Shown here: positions 35,381 to 49,100 of the stretch, piece after piece
Numbering within the stretch: the stretch's first letter is position 1
Layout: the number at the start of each line of letters is the position of its first letter
Source of the DNA: Campanula takesimana
Taxonomy: Eukaryota > Streptophyta > Magnoliopsida > Asterales > Campanulaceae
DNA: 64,000 nucleotides
Assembly: GCA_026119855.1 (NCBI GenBank)
Contig: JAOWBW010000192.1
Location: forward strand, 868,001 to 932,000
Reading direction: 5' to 3'
The notes under the pieces: generated by a model
The model's input: the letters and a program-made list of their open reading frames with translations, nothing else
Told to the model about the DNA's origin: nothing
Databases searched by the model: none
Made by a program: the position numbers and the translations under genes

Positions 35381-37538
35381 ATGGCTTCAAAATCTTGGGC
35401 AATGGCAAACTATTCACACGTTTCAGTGCTGAACGAAGATCACTTCGAAATCTGGAAGCACTGTATGCTCACTCATTTTTCTTCTATCGACGAGATCCTC
35501 CACGACATCGTTCTTGAAGGACCCTACATTCCAATGAAGGCTAATCCTGATGCTGCTACAAATAAGGAGAATCCTACCATCAAGAAGAACAAGGAGGAAT
35601 GGATTGATGAAGAAAAGAAATGGGTTGGCTATGATGGAAGAGCAAGGAACATCATTCTTAGCACTCTAGACCTCTCCACGCACAATCAAATTGTGAGCGG
35701 TGGAACTGCAAAGGATCTATGGGATGCTATTGAAGGCTATGTGAATGGTGACAAAGTAAGAAAGGAAAACAAAAGATTTGTGGTGCAAAGAAAATTCAAC
35801 TGCTTCATGAGAAAGGATGGTGAAACCTTGAGACAAACTTATGATCGCTTCTGTGCTGTTGTAAACTCTTGTAAATCTCTTGGAACTACCTTCACCAATA
35901 AAGAAGTCAACTCTCAATTCTTAGATGCGCTAGGTTCCAGATATGTGCACAAGGCAAGTCATCTGGAAGATTCTGGATTTCTAGATACTTGGCCTCTGTG
36001 CAGCTTATACGCTAACTTAAAAGTGTATGAGCTAAAGCTTGATCGAATCGACGAAACTAAAGGCAAAGGAAAACTTGTTTCCTATGTTGCGCAAAAGGAA
36101 CCTGCGCCTGCTCAAACGTCAGACAAAGTCTCTACTTCCTCTTTACTTGAAATGGATGATGATGATTTCGATATGTTCGTTAAGCGATTCCAAAAATTCA
36201 AGAAATTCTCTAAACCTGGATCCTCAAGTAAAGCTCCAGCTAAATTCTCTCGTGACAGAGACTCAAAGAACGAAGATGACTTAGTTTGCTACAACTGTAG
36301 AAAGCCAGGTCATTTTGCTTCAAAATGCCCTACGTCAAGATTTGAGTACATGAAGAAGAATACTGCGCAGAGATCATCAAAGTAGCGCAGAATGATTGCT
36401 GAAGAAGACTGCGCAGAAAAAGAACTGAAGACTTGGATAGAGACTGACACTGAAGACAGTGATGATGACTCTGAGGATGGACTGCTCTGCTTAGTGGCCA
36501 ATGCTGATGCTAATAGCGATTCAGACAATGATCCCGATATAGACACAAAGGCTACGCCAAGTACTATTCAGAAGAAAGGTCCCACCATCACAGAACTGGT
36601 GGAAATGGGCCATCTAACTCCAACCAGATAGAATGGCAAGTACTTATTTGCCAGAGCAGACCTAACGAAGAAATTTGTAGCTGCGCCAACACGCAAAGAA
36701 TCTCTTGAAATTCCTGCTGAAATTGTAATAGAAAAGGATGACTCTGCTTCTGAGCGCGAGTCTATTTTTCAGCAAGCTGAAAAGGTAATCAAGAAATTCA
36801 ATTCTATGAAAGAAGCAGTGGACTTATCAATTGGAGAAATTTCACAGCTTAAGACAGAGAAAACTCTTTTAAAATCTGAGATCACCCTCCTTAAGGAGCA
36901 GATTAAGAGCATGACTCCTCTTACTGAAAAGAACCGTTTCTTGACAGATCAAAATGCGTTATTTAAAGTAAGAAACGAAGAGTTGGCTGCTCAAGTAGCT
37001 GACCTCACAAAGATCACTGATGAGTGGACCAAATCTCGTGTCACTATGGATCAAATTCTAGAATCCCAAAAAGCCAGTGGAGATAAGGAAGGCTTGGGGT
37101 TCAGTTTGCTCTGAAAAGGAAAAGGAATTTACACCACAGCAAACTATTGAAATTCCTAAAGCAAAGCATTCTGCTTCAATGGGTAAAGGACAGGAGAAAG
37201 TCCAGAGACAAAATTTCCATTATGTCTACCCAAAGAAGCAAACTGGAAAAGCCAAGGGTAAGGCTAAAGTTGAATCTGCGCTTGACAACGCACCTTTTGA
37301 TATTTGTTACGCTTATCCTTCGAATGTCAAATCTGCGCATAAGGGTCATGCACATGAAAGCCATGCGCCTCTACGCCAGATGCGCATACTTAAGAAAAGC
37401 GCACCAAAACTTCAAAATATGATGTTTGTCAAAGCAAGTTCATTTGCTTCAGTTAAGAATGCTGCGCCAAAGAAAAGTAAAGAGTTTGTAAAAACCCAAT
37501 CTATAAGTGGCTTTCATCGTTGTGTTGTGTGTGATGGT
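35381..37538 (+). pseudogene. Outer copia gag region (broken)
   Basis: The frame starts MASKSWAMANYSHVSVLNED and covers a UBN2-type gag domain (KDLWDAIEGYVNGDKVRKEN; YDRFCAVVNSCKSLGT) and a first CCHC knuckle, CYNCRKPGHFASKC. It then meets TAG at 36383-36385 and TAG at 36629-36631, both in frame. A Leu/Lys coiled coil (36806-37060) follows. Near 37105 a one-base slip moves it to another frame, which runs through a basic region to the start of a second CCHC knuckle. That knuckle is cut at CVVCDG by the inner retrotransposon; its second half (LGHKAAEC) resumes at 46138. Confidence 0.85.
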
Positions 37539-39046
37539 TGTTGGGTTTCCAAGTAACATGGGCAGCGGAATATAGCAATTAAAATTTTAAGAAACCCAAA
37601 GCCATGGATCCGTTCATATGATTAAATCAAATACAACATAATGAATAAAGGAAAAACTAACCCTTGATGACTATCAAAATTTTCTTTGGTCTTGGTGGAG
37701 AAACTTGAAGCTTTATCACGGACAAAATCACGAACTTTGTAGATGATAAAATTCACCCTCTAGCGGTGTCCACACTTCGAACGAATATCAAGAGGCTCCT
37801 TGATCTTGGTTGCTAGACCAATAATTATGAAACACGCTTTCACAATTTAATAAAGAACTATATGGAATTTATTTGTGAATTATTTTGTTCCTCAATCAAG
37901 GATATCTTAGAACAAAATAAAATCTCTCTCAAACTCTTTGAGACTCACAAAACACTAGTTTAGATGGTCTGGCCGAATTGGTGTTTTTATACACAATTAA
38001 GACCTATTCCAAATAGGTAACTTGTGCCAAAAACCTTTCCTAATCGAATTAGGAATTATTCTGCCGCCAGACCGAGCGCCCACCTGGTCCAACCCAGGCG
38101 CCCGCTTATTTAACCAGAAGGTCCAGATCTTTTCAGAATTCATTCAAGCGCCCGCCTGGTCCAACTCAAGCGCCCGCTTAGTTGACCAGGAAGCCCAGAA
38201 TTTTTCCAGAAATTCCTTGGAGGTCCTTCGACCCTAAATTCCAATGTAGTCCTCTTATTTAAGATTCGTTCTATTGTGTGTGACCCTCTAGGATTATACT
38301 AAGTTGGCAATGGGCTCAAACATGAAACCATAAGATATGATTAGGTTCTAGCAAACCGTCATACCTACCCAAATAGTATAACTAGATACAAGTTCGCATT
38401 CCTTTAGAATATGTCACAATCCTTTTGTCCACGATGTCTTTGAACACAAGTCATGGTCAAACAGTCAACTTGTCTTGTTCAATACTTTCTCGATTCTGAA
38501 TATGTTGATAATTCAAATGCTATTGATCTAATCAATCCATTTGAGTCCGGCCGAACATTTCATCAACATCATTCCTTCGAGGGGCCCAAGCTTGACATCT
38601 CTCCGTGGAAGGACAAATCCATTTAGCTTATTATTCTTCCCAACGGGATTCCGATTATGCCAATCATACACTTTATAACTACCGTGTTAAAATAGCGTTT
38701 GAATATATCGAACATAATGTTCATCAAGTGGAAGACTATAATAACTTCATGTCTAAGGATTCAAATGACATAACTAGTATGAGATATATGTTCGACATAG
38801 ACCATGACATAAATCTCATACAGCGGGTCATGTCCAGTACCTTGTTCCAAACAAGTACCCATAAATCTAACATGATCATCCCATGATCATTTAGCCTTTA
38901 TACTAGTGCTTATCAAGTACTAGGGACGGGGATTATTATAAGTAAACATGAACAACAATAATAATCAAAACATCTCTTTATTGATATGAAATAAATGATA
39001 ACAATTACAACGTTTATTAAACGTGCCTAAGGCACCACTACCAACA
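37539..39046 (-). repeat. 3' LTR of the inner copia element (left copy)
   Basis: 1508 bp, nearly identical to 44625-46132. It includes GC-rich GCGCCC(G/A)CCTGGTCCAAC motifs (about 38085-38185). The short frames at 38022-38237 and 38605-38886 recur in the other LTR and have no protein signature. Confidence 0.95.
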
Positions 39047-39058
39047 ATCTCCCACTTG
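39047..39058 (-). other. Polypurine tract of the inner copia element
   Basis: On the minus strand CAAGTGGGAGAT directly precedes the LTR, in the place and composition expected for plus-strand priming. Confidence 0.75.
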
Positions 39059-39060
39059 CC

Positions 39061-42000
39061 CTAGGCCCAATCTCCCATGTATCTAATACCCATGGACCTA
39101 ACATGACCATCATGTTTAGCTTGTGGAAGTCCCTTTGTTAGCGGGTCCGCAACATTGTCATCAGTAGGTACTCTGCATATATTTACGTCTCCCCTATCAA
39201 CGATCTCTCGAATGATATGAAAACGCCTAAGTATGTGTTTGGATTTCTGATGTGCTCTTGGTTCCTTTGCTTGAGCAATAGCACCATTATTATCGCAATA
39301 AAGGTCTATTGGATTAGCAATACTAGGAACCACTTCAAGTTCAGTTATGAACTTCTTAATCCAAACAGCTTCCTTTGCAGCATCCGATGCAGCAATATAC
39401 TCAGCTTCTGTTGTAGAATCAGCGGTTGTACTTTGCTTGGAACTCTTCCAGCTTACAGCTCCACCATTTAACATAAACACAAAACCCGATTGCGATTGAC
39501 TATCATCTTTGTCGGTTTGGAAGCTTGCATCCGTGTAAGCATTTACAACGAGATCATCTTCCATTCCTCCATAGACCAAAAACGAATCTTTAGTTCTTCT
39601 CAAGTACTTGAGAATCGCTTTTACAGCTATCCAGTGATTTTCGCCAGGGTCGGATTGGTATCTACTTGTCATGATCAAAGCATAAGATACATCCGGTCTA
39701 GTACAAATCATGGCATACATGATGGACCCAATTGCCGAAGCATATGGAACATCATTCATTTTCTCACGCTCATCGTTTGTCTTAGGACATTGAGTCTTGC
39801 TTAGAGAAACTCCATGTAACACTGGTAAGGTGCCTCTCTTAGAATTTTCCATATGGAATCTTCTAATGACCTTGTCAATGTATGTACTTTGGCTTAAACC
39901 AAGTAGCCTCCTTGATCTATCTCTATAGATCTTAATGCCAAGTATATATGCGGCTTCACCCATATCTTTCATTGCGAAGCATTTTCCTAACCAAGTCTTT
40001 ACGGACTGAAGTGTAGGAACATTGTTTCCAATGAGTAATATGTCATCCACGTATAAAATAAGGAATAGCACTATGCTCCCACTAATCTTCTTGTATACAC
40101 AAGGCTCATCTTCGTTCTTGATGAAACCAAACTCTTTGACCGATTCATCAAAACGGAGATTCCAACTCCTAGAAGCTTGCTTCAATCCATAGATGGATCT
40201 CTGCAATTTGCATACCTTAGAATCTTGTTTAAAACCTTCCGGTTGTGTCATATACACATCCTCTTGGAGTTTTCCATTTAGGAAAGCGGTTTTGACGTCC
40301 ATCTGCCATATCTCATAGTCATGATATGCGGCAATGTCAAGCAAAATTCTTATAGACTTGATCATTGCTACGGGTGAAAAGGTTTCATCATAGTCAATAC
40401 CATGAACTTGCCTATAACCCTTCGCTACAAGACTAGCTTTGTAAGTATGCACCTTCCCATCCATGTCAGTCTTCTTCTTGAAGACCCATTTGCATCCTAT
40501 GGTTTTTACACCTTCGGGCGCATCAATCAAATTCCAAACTTGATTGTCTTGCATGGATTGCAATTCGGATTCCATGGCTCCAAGCCACTTGTCCGAATCA
40601 GGAGAAGACATCGCCTCTTGGTAGGTTGACGGTTCATCATTCTCAATGATTTCTACCTCATTACTATCCGTTACGAGAAATCCATATCTCTCGGGCTCGG
40701 ATCGTAACCTACTAGATCTGCGAGTTGCTTGTGTATTTTGAATAGGTTCCACAACTCCTTGTGGTTGTTGTTCTTGTTCCACTATTGGTTCAATGTTATT
40801 TTCTGGGTCTCGAATTTCTTCAAGATTTATTTTACTCCCACTGATTTCTTTGGAGAGAAAATCTTTCTCTAAAAAGACTCCAGTTCGGGCAACAAACACT
40901 TTGTTGTCCTCACGGTTGTAAAAGTAATATCCTCTAGTTTCCTTAGGATATCCCACGAAAATACATTTGTCAGATTTGTGTGCAAGTTTGTCAGAGACAA
41001 GTCTTTTGACAAAAGCTTCACAACTCCAAATCTTCATGAAAGATAAACAAGTTTTCTTTCCGCTCCACATCTCATATGGAGTCTTTTGAACCGATTTAGT
41101 TGGAACACGATTTAGTGTGAAAGCAGCGGTTTCTAGAGCGTAACCCCAAAAGGATATTGGAAGATCAAATTGACTCATCATTGATCGAACCATGTCTAAC
41201 AAAGTCCGATTCCTCCTCTCGGACACACCATTCCATTGTGGTGTTCCGGGTGGAGTCAATTGTGAAACTATTCCACAATTCTTTAGATGATCATCAAATT
41301 CTTGACTCAAGTATTCTCCACCTCGATCTGATCGAAGTGCTTTAATACTTTTGCCAAGTTGTTTTTCTACTTCATTTTGAAATATTCTAAATATCTCAAA
41401 TGCTTCACTCTTATGTTTCATTAGGTAAACATACCCAAATCTACTATAATCATCAGTGAAGGTTATGAAGTATTGAAATCCTCCCCTAGCATTGCTACTT
41501 AATGGTCCGCATACATCGGAATGTATCAACCCCAATAAGTCGCTTGCCCTTTCACATAGCTTGGTAAAAGGTGTCTTAGTCATTTTTCCAAGAAGGCACG
41601 ACTCACAAGTATCATATGACTCTAAGTCACATGAACCCAAAAATCCGTCCCCATGGAGTTTTGAGATACGCTTCTCATTAATATGACCGAGACGGCAATG
41701 CCACAAATAAGTATGATTTACATCATTAGGTTTAGATTTCTTATTTACATGATAGACATTGTCATTATTTTCATTCTTGACATCCAAGATATAAAGGCCA
41801 TTAAATGAATTTGCAATACCATAAAGCACATCATTTAAATAAATAGAAATTTTTTTATTCTCAATAAGAAACTTAAAACCTTCATTATCCAAACAAGAAA
41901 TTGAAATAATATTTCTACTTAAATCCGGAACATAATAACAATTGTTCAAAACAAGAATTAATCCGGAAGGTAAAGTGACTTCATAAGTCCCTACGGCTAA

Positions 42001-43020
42001 TGCAGCAACTCTTGCTCCATTCCCCACGCGTAGGTCTACTTCACCATCTTTAAGCAGTCTCCTATTCTTTAGACCCTGCACATTTAAACAAATGTGAGAA
42101 CCACATCCGGTATCCAATACCCAGGAATCAGTGGTAGAAAGGAGAATATCTATCATATAGATACCTGAAGTCGACGCAGCCTTGCTGCCCTTCTTCTTCT
42201 TTTGCTCTTCCAAGAAAGCCTTGCAATTACGTTTCCAATGACCAATTTCTTGACAATGGAAACAGATTGCATCCTTTTGTGAATCGGGTTTTGCCTCAGA
42301 AGCCTTGGCAACACTTGCCTTGCTTATCTTGGGTTTGACAACTTTCTTACCCTTTCCTTTGGCACTAGCCTTCTTCCCATCATGAACTAAGAGCACGGGA
42401 GAACCTTTCTCCGCAATCTTCATCTCTGCAGTTTTAAGCATCCCATGCAACTCGGAGAGATTCTTATCCATTCCATGCATGTTATAATTCATCACAAACT
42501 GATTATAACTTTTAGGCAATGAATTAAGAATGAGATCCGTGGCTAGCTCCAATGGGATTGGATAGCCAAGTTTCTCAAGGTGCTCTACATAACCTTTCAT
42601 TTTCAGTATGTGAGGACTCACTTGTTGCCCTTCATTCATTTTGCAAGTAGTGAATGCAACAATGGTCTTGTACCTATCTTGCCTAGCTTGCTCTTGAAAC
42701 ATGGCTCTTAACTCCACGCCTATCTCATAGGCTTCCAAGTGTTCCAAACTTTGTTGGAGTTTTGAGCACATAGTAGCAAGCATGAGACAACTTACATCTC
42801 TAGAATCATTACGATGTTTCTTGTAATTGTCTCTTTCTGCCCTAGGGGCAGTAAGTTCTGGTTCAGCAGGAAGAGGCCCGTCGAGAATGTACAACTTATC
42901 TTCTTGCCTTAGAACAATTCTTAGGCTACAGATCTAATCCATAAAGTTAGTACTATTCTCTTGGAGCTTATCCTTCTCAAGGATCGATCGCAACGAAATT
43001 GATTGAGTGTTAGTAGTCAT
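39061..43020 (-). pseudogene. Inner copia gag-pol, one premature stop
   Basis: The likely start is at 43020 (MTTNTQSISLRSILEKDKLQ). Codon 29 (42934-42936) is TAG, where relatives usually have Trp in NF(M/L)DW. The frame then runs open from 42933; the next ATG is at 42894 and gives 1277 aa. Domains in order: gag, CCHC knuckle (CFHCQEIGHWKRNC), protease (WVLDTGCGSHIC), GAG-pre-integrase HHCC (WHCRLGHINEKRI...CESCLLGK), integrase core (SDVCGPL, RSDRGGEYLS), reverse transcriptase (LYVDDILLIG) and RNase H (YTDASFQ, TEAEYIAASDA). Apart from the stop it looks complete, consistent with a young insertion. Confidence 0.92.
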
Positions 43021-44611
43021 TATCTACAAATATGCAAAATTTCCAAAATTTAATAAGTACCGGTTTTTCATTAAAGAAATAAATAATGTATTTTTCAAAC
43101 AAAATACTCCCACTAAATTATATAACCTTCATATACATCCAATGTATAATATAATTTAATTGGGCTAAGATCCAACTTTAATTTAACTTTTGAGTCCACG
43201 GAGGCGGACCGCTCAAAACTAAATTAATTAGGTAGACAATCATGTCAATCATATCCCATATGATTCTTAGATCCTTTTATGAGATTATTTGAGAAATCCA
43301 ATTTCAAAAAACATGTTTAATCTCATCTTTTGCCTAGGCCCAAAACTGTTTTGACGCCTAATTAAGTCCAACCATTTTAAACGCATAGGAACCATTCAAT
43401 TTAATGCACCTTGCGGAGGCAAGCCCACATTAAATTAATGAACCTCATCTTGCTCATACATGAATAAAATTAATGCACTTCGCGGAGGCGAACCCACATC
43501 AAGATTACACATGTATAAACAAGTGTTTTAATCATGGCATGGCAATGAAGGACTTAAAACTTTCTTTGAAGGTTCTTCATATATAGCATATAACACATTT
43601 ATGAGCACATAATATAAACATGTTACACATCAAGTTTAGCCACTAAATTAATCTCCATTAATTTAAGCATGATATTTATGTGTCATTAGTTTCTCTATAA
43701 TTATGAGGATGAGACTATTTCAACTTTGGTTATTATCTCCAAATCAAGACAACAAGAAGTGCGGTCGAACTAAGCCATTAGGCAACCACAATCCCGCACT
43801 AATTCAAGAAACCAAGAAAGTAGTCCATGTGGCCGAAACTAAGCAATAGATGGTCTCGATGAACGTAGGCCAATTGCATCCACAATTGCACATGGATCTC
43901 CAAACTTTGAATCAAGAACTTTGTTTCTCAATTTTAGCAATTATGAACTCTTCATAATTCTAACTTCGTTTTATCTTTGAAACTTTGATTGCGATCAATT
44001 TTGGGAAACACAATCTCGATGAACGCAGATTAGCCATCCAAAACTTGAACCAATCTAGGAATCACAAGACTAAAACAAATAGGAAAATCAAACCCCAAAA
44101 TCCACACACAAACCAACTACCCAAAACCCATTCCAGATCAGCAAGTCTGGACTGGTTCTGTTACTGGTTTTGTTGAATTTTATCGAAAATTCCATATTCA
44201 GATTTTAACCAAAATCAGAACAATTCTGACGAGCGAGCGCCCGCCTGGTATTGACCGAGCGCGCGCCTGAAGCAAGCCTGAAGCAAGCGGGCGCCTGGTC
44301 CCCAGTGAGCGGGCGCCTGTTTGGTCAGAATGGTACATCATTTTAAAGTTCGAAAATTTTGTCTCAAAATTATTTTTCCCTTGATTATTAAAACTTTGAT
44401 CTGATCAAAAATTAATAATCGAAATAATTCAGAATCCATCATAATATTAATTGCGATTGAATCGTGCGATTAAAGTTGCAAAACAATAAACCACATAAAA
44501 TCACATAACACATAAACATCATATAATCCAATATTCATATCATGCTAGGCACATAAACAATTTATATACACACAACATGATCTAGGTATTGAAATAATCA
44601 ACATGAACGGG
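43021..44611 (-). other. Leader of the inner copia element
   Basis: A 1.6-kb untranslated leader between the primer site and gag, AT-rich with no ORF of note. It contains repeated GGAGGCGGAC/GGAGGCGAACC phrases (43200-43500) and a GC-rich block at 44230-44325 with GCGCCCGCCTGG-type motifs also present in the LTR. Confidence 0.6.
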
Positions 44612-44623
44612 GCTCTGATACCA
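44612..44623 (-). other. Primer-binding site of the inner copia element
   Basis: The complement reads TGGTATCAGAGC, one base from the LTR end at 44625. Confidence 0.95.
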
Positions 44624-44624
44624 C

Positions 44625-46132
44625 TGTTGGGTTTCCAAGTAACATGCGCAGCGGAATATAGCAATTAAAATTTTAAGAAACCCAAAGCCATGGATCCGTT
44701 CATATGATTAAATCAAATACAACATAATGAATAAAGGAAAAACTAACCCTTGATGACTATCAAAATTTTCTTTGGTCTTGGTGGAGAAACTTGAAGCTTT
44801 ATCACAGACAAAATCACGAACTTTGTAGATGATAAAATTCACCCTCTAGCGGTGTCCACACTTCGAACGAATATCAAGAGGCTCCTTGATCTTGGTTGCT
44901 AGACCAATAATTATGAAACACGCTTTCACAATTTAATAAAGAACTATATGGAATTTATTTGTGAATTATTTTGTTCCTCAATCAAGGATATCTTAGAACA
45001 AAATAAAATCTCTCTCAAACTCTTTGAGACTCACAAAACACTAGTTTAGATGGTCTGGAAGAATTGGTGTTTTTATACACAATTAAGACCTATTCCAAAT
45101 AGGTAACTTGTGCCAAAAACCTTTCCTAATCGAATTAGGAATTATTCTGCCGCCAGACCGAGCGCCCGCCTGGTCCAACCCAGGCTCCCGCTTATTTGAC
45201 CAGAAGGTCCAGATCTTTTCAGAATTCATTCAAGCGCCCGCCTGGTCCAACTCAAGCGCCCGCTTGGTTGACCAGGAAGCCCAGAATTTTTCCAGAAATT
45301 CCTTGGAGGTCCTTCGACCCTAAATTCCAATGTAGTCCTCTTATTTAAGATTCGTTCTATTGTGTGTGACCCTCTAGGATTATACTAAGTTGGAATTGGG
45401 CTCAAACATGAAACCATAAGATATGATTAGGTTCTAGCAAACCGTCATACCTACCCAAATAGTATAACTAGATACAAGTTCGCATTCCTTTAGAATATGT
45501 CACAATCCTTTTGTCCACGATGTCTTTGAACACAAGTCATGGTCAAACAGTCAACTTGTCTTGTTCAATACTTTCTCGATTCCGAATATGTTGATAATTC
45601 AAATGCTATTGATCCAATCAATCCATTTGAGTCCGGCCGAACATTTCATCAACATCATTCCTTCGAGGGGCCCAAGCGTGACATCTCTCCGTGGAGGGAC
45701 AAATCCATTTAGCTTATTATTCTTCCCAACGGGATTCCGATTATGCCAATCATACACTTTATAACTACCGTGTTAAGATAGCGTTTGAATATGTCAAACA
45801 TAATGTTCATCAAGTGGAAGACTATAATAACTTCATGGCTAAGGATTCAAATGACATAACTAGTATGAGATATATGTTCGACATAGACCATGACATAAAT
45901 CTCATACAGCGGGTCATGTCCAGTACCTTGTTCCAAACAAGTACCCATAAATCTAACATGATCATCCCATGATCATTTAGCCTTTATACTTGTGCTTATC
46001 AAGTACTAGGGACGGGGATTATTATAAGTAAACATGAACAACAATAATAATCAAAACATCTCTTTATTGATATAAAATAAATGATAACAATTACAACGTT
46101 TATTAAACGTGCCTAGGGCACCACTACCAACA
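44625..46132 (-). repeat. 5' LTR of the inner copia element (right copy)
   Basis: 1508 bp, the mate of 37539-39046. Transcription would start here and run toward lower coordinates. Confidence 0.95.
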
Positions 46133-46137
46133 ATGGT

Positions 46138-49100
46138 TTAGGTCACAAGGCTGCAGAATGCCTTTTGCGATTTGCTCCTAATGCCAAGGGACGTAAAAAT
46201 CCTAAGGTCAGACAGGAGTGGGTTGTCAAAAGTTGCTAACTCTAGGACCCAAGAATAAAGGGGACCTGCGTTTTTAATGTATATTTTTCAGGTCTCCTGC
46301 TTTACTGCGCGCTCTTCACAAGCTAAAGCGCATATATGGTACCTCGACAGTGGATATTCTAGACACATGACTGGAGATGTCACCGCTCTTGAAGATGTGC
46401 ATGAAGGAAGAGGTCCCTCTGTAACTTTTGGAGATAACAACAAAGGGCACATAGTTGGATATGGAAGAATCAGAAAAGATAAAGTGTGCATTGAGAAAGT
46501 TGCGCTAGTAGAAGGACTCAAGCACAACCTGCTCTCCATATCACAATTCTGCGATAAAGGTTTGGAATGTCACTTCACTGCAACGCACTGCTATATCAAA
46601 GATGGCATATCCGGACTAACTTTGCTCACAGGGACTCGTAAGACTAATGTTTACATTATTGATCTTACCACTATAAATTCTATCACTAATCTCTGTTTTG
46701 TAGCAAAGAATGTAAGTGAAAGCAGCTGGCTATGGCATAAGCGCTTAAGTCATTTGAACTTCAAGTATTTGGCTAAGCTAGGAAGGGAAAATCTTGTCAA
46801 AGTACTTCCCAAAGTAGCTGACCATCATGACAGAAAATGCGCAGCTTGCCAGCTTGGTAAACAACCTAAGCAGTCTTTCTCCAGCAAGATTGCTTCCTCA
46901 ACTTCCAAATGTTTACAACTGCTTCACATGGACTTGTTTGGACCGGTCACCACCGCGAGCATTGGAGGAAACAAATATACTTTAGTTATGGTGGATGACT
47001 ACTCAAGATACACATGGATCGAAATGATGATATCCAAAGATGACTGCTATGATATCTTGACTGCTCTCTTTCGAAAGTTCCAAACTCAAAAGGAAGACGA
47101 CATCGTGAGCGTTAGATCAGACAATGGAACTGAATTCAAGAATAACGGTGTTGCTCAATACTGCGATGACTATGGAATTGATCACAATTTCTCTGCCGCT
47201 GGAGTTCCTCAACAAAATGGCGTTGTGGAAAGAAAGAATCGCATGTTGATCGAGGCTGGAAAAACAATGATAGCTGAAGCTAAGCTTCCAAAGTATTTCT
47301 GGGGAGAAGCTGTCAACACTGCTTGCTTTACTCAGAATAGATCCCTCATCAACAAAGCCTACAACAAAACTCCATATGAACTATGGAGGGGAAGAGCGCC
47401 CAACATTGTTTTTTTCAAGATTTTTGGCTGCAAATGTTATATCCTCTACAACGGCAAAGATCATAGAGGTAAATTCGATGCCAAAGCAGATGAAGGTATT
47501 TTTGTTGGGTATGCCAAACATTCTAAAGCTTTTTGTGTTTTTAATAGAACTAGTCTAGTAATTGTAGAATCGGTACATGTTACTTTTGATGAGCATTCTC
47601 TCCTTGAATCACATTTGGCTCCAAATGATTCTGATGATTCTGCTGAGAATGTTGAGACAGGTACACAGCCACAAACTGCACCTGCGCAGAATGATAATCA
47701 AGCTGATCACAATCAGAATCAAGCAAGTCCATCCCATGCGCCAACTCCAGATGCTGCGCCAGAAGTGGCGACTCCTGATGCGCAGACACCCCCTCATGCG
47801 CATAATGTTTCTCCACTTCAGCTAATCTCCTTTGATGATCTTGATGCTGGAACAAATGAAGTACCCATTGAAGATCTTCGTATTCCTACTACTCAACCCA
47901 ACTTACCCCCTGAGGTTCATGAAGTTAGAGATCATCCAACTTCAAACATCATTGGTGATCTCAATGTAGGGGTTCGTACTAGGAGATCGTCAAACTTTGA
48001 TGATGAATATCACTCCTTTATCTCTCAAATCGAACCAAAGAAGATTGATGAAGCACTCCAAGATTCAAGCTGGGTTACTGCTATGCAAGAAGAGCTTAAC
48101 CAATTTGAGCGCTGTAAAGTTTGGACCTTAGTACCCAGACCTCATGACCAAGGAGTTATTGGTACAAAATGGGTATTTAGAAACAAGATGGATGAGAATG
48201 GAAGCATCACCAGGAACAAAGCAAGGTTGGTTGCGCAAGGCTATAGGCAAGAGGAAGGAATCGACTATGACGAAACATTTGCGCCTGTAGCAAGACTAGA
48301 AGCTATCAGAATTTTCTTAGCTTATGCCTCTCACAAGAAATTCAAGCTTTATCAAATGGATGTGAAGAGCGCATTTCTCAACGGTGAACTCCAAGAGACG
48401 GTCTACGTAGCTCAACCTCCTGGATTTGAAGATAGAAGATTTCCAAATCACCTCTTCAAGCTTCATAAAGCTTTGTATGGACTTAAGCAAGCTCCAAGAG
48501 CATGGTACGATACTCTATCAAAATTCCTGCTAGAGAAAGGCTTCAAGCGCGGTAAAATCGATACAACTCTTTTTATTGCTAAGTATAATGATCATTCTTT
48601 ACTTGTTCAAATTTATGTCGATGATATTATATTTGGTTCTACTAATGAGTTACTTTGTAAGCGCTTTGAGAAGCTCATGAAAAGCAAGTTTGAAATGAGC
48701 ATGATGGGAGAACTCACATTTTTCCTCGGGCTTCAAATCAAACAATTGAATGACGGCATCTTCATAAATCAAGCCAAGAACACAAGGGACTTAATCAAGA
48801 AATTTGGACTTGAAAATGCTAAAGCATACGACACTCCAATGGCTACGGGCAATAAGCTTGACAAAGACTTAAAAGGTAAGAAAGTTGATCAAACTTTATA
48901 TCGAGGTATGATTGGCTCTCTCCTTTATCTTACTGCTAGTAGGCCAGATATTATGTTTAGTGTTTGTGTCTGTACGCGCTATCAAGCGGACCCTAGAGAA
49001 GCGCACTTAACTGCTGTTAAACGCATTATTAGATATCTTTCTGGAACTGCTAACCTTGGACTTTGGTACACCAAAGATTCGAATTTCGATTTGTTAGGTT

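Larger units (their letters stand above)
37539..46132 (-). mobile_element. Inner Ty1/copia retrotransposon (reverse orientation)
   Basis: LTRs of 1508 bp each (37539-39046, 44625-46132) have TG...CA ends and a 5-bp target duplication, atggt (37534-37538, 46133-46137). I count about 21 differences between the LTRs, roughly 1.4%, so insertion is recent. The minus-strand order is LTR, primer site, 1.6-kb leader, gag-pol, polypurine tract, LTR. It has one long gag-pol frame with a single early stop. Confidence 0.95.

Noticed and set aside
38605..38886. LTR-encoded 93-aa protein
   Set aside because: It occurs in both LTRs of the inner copia, but it lies in non-coding LTR sequence with no domain, and codons differ freely between the copies.
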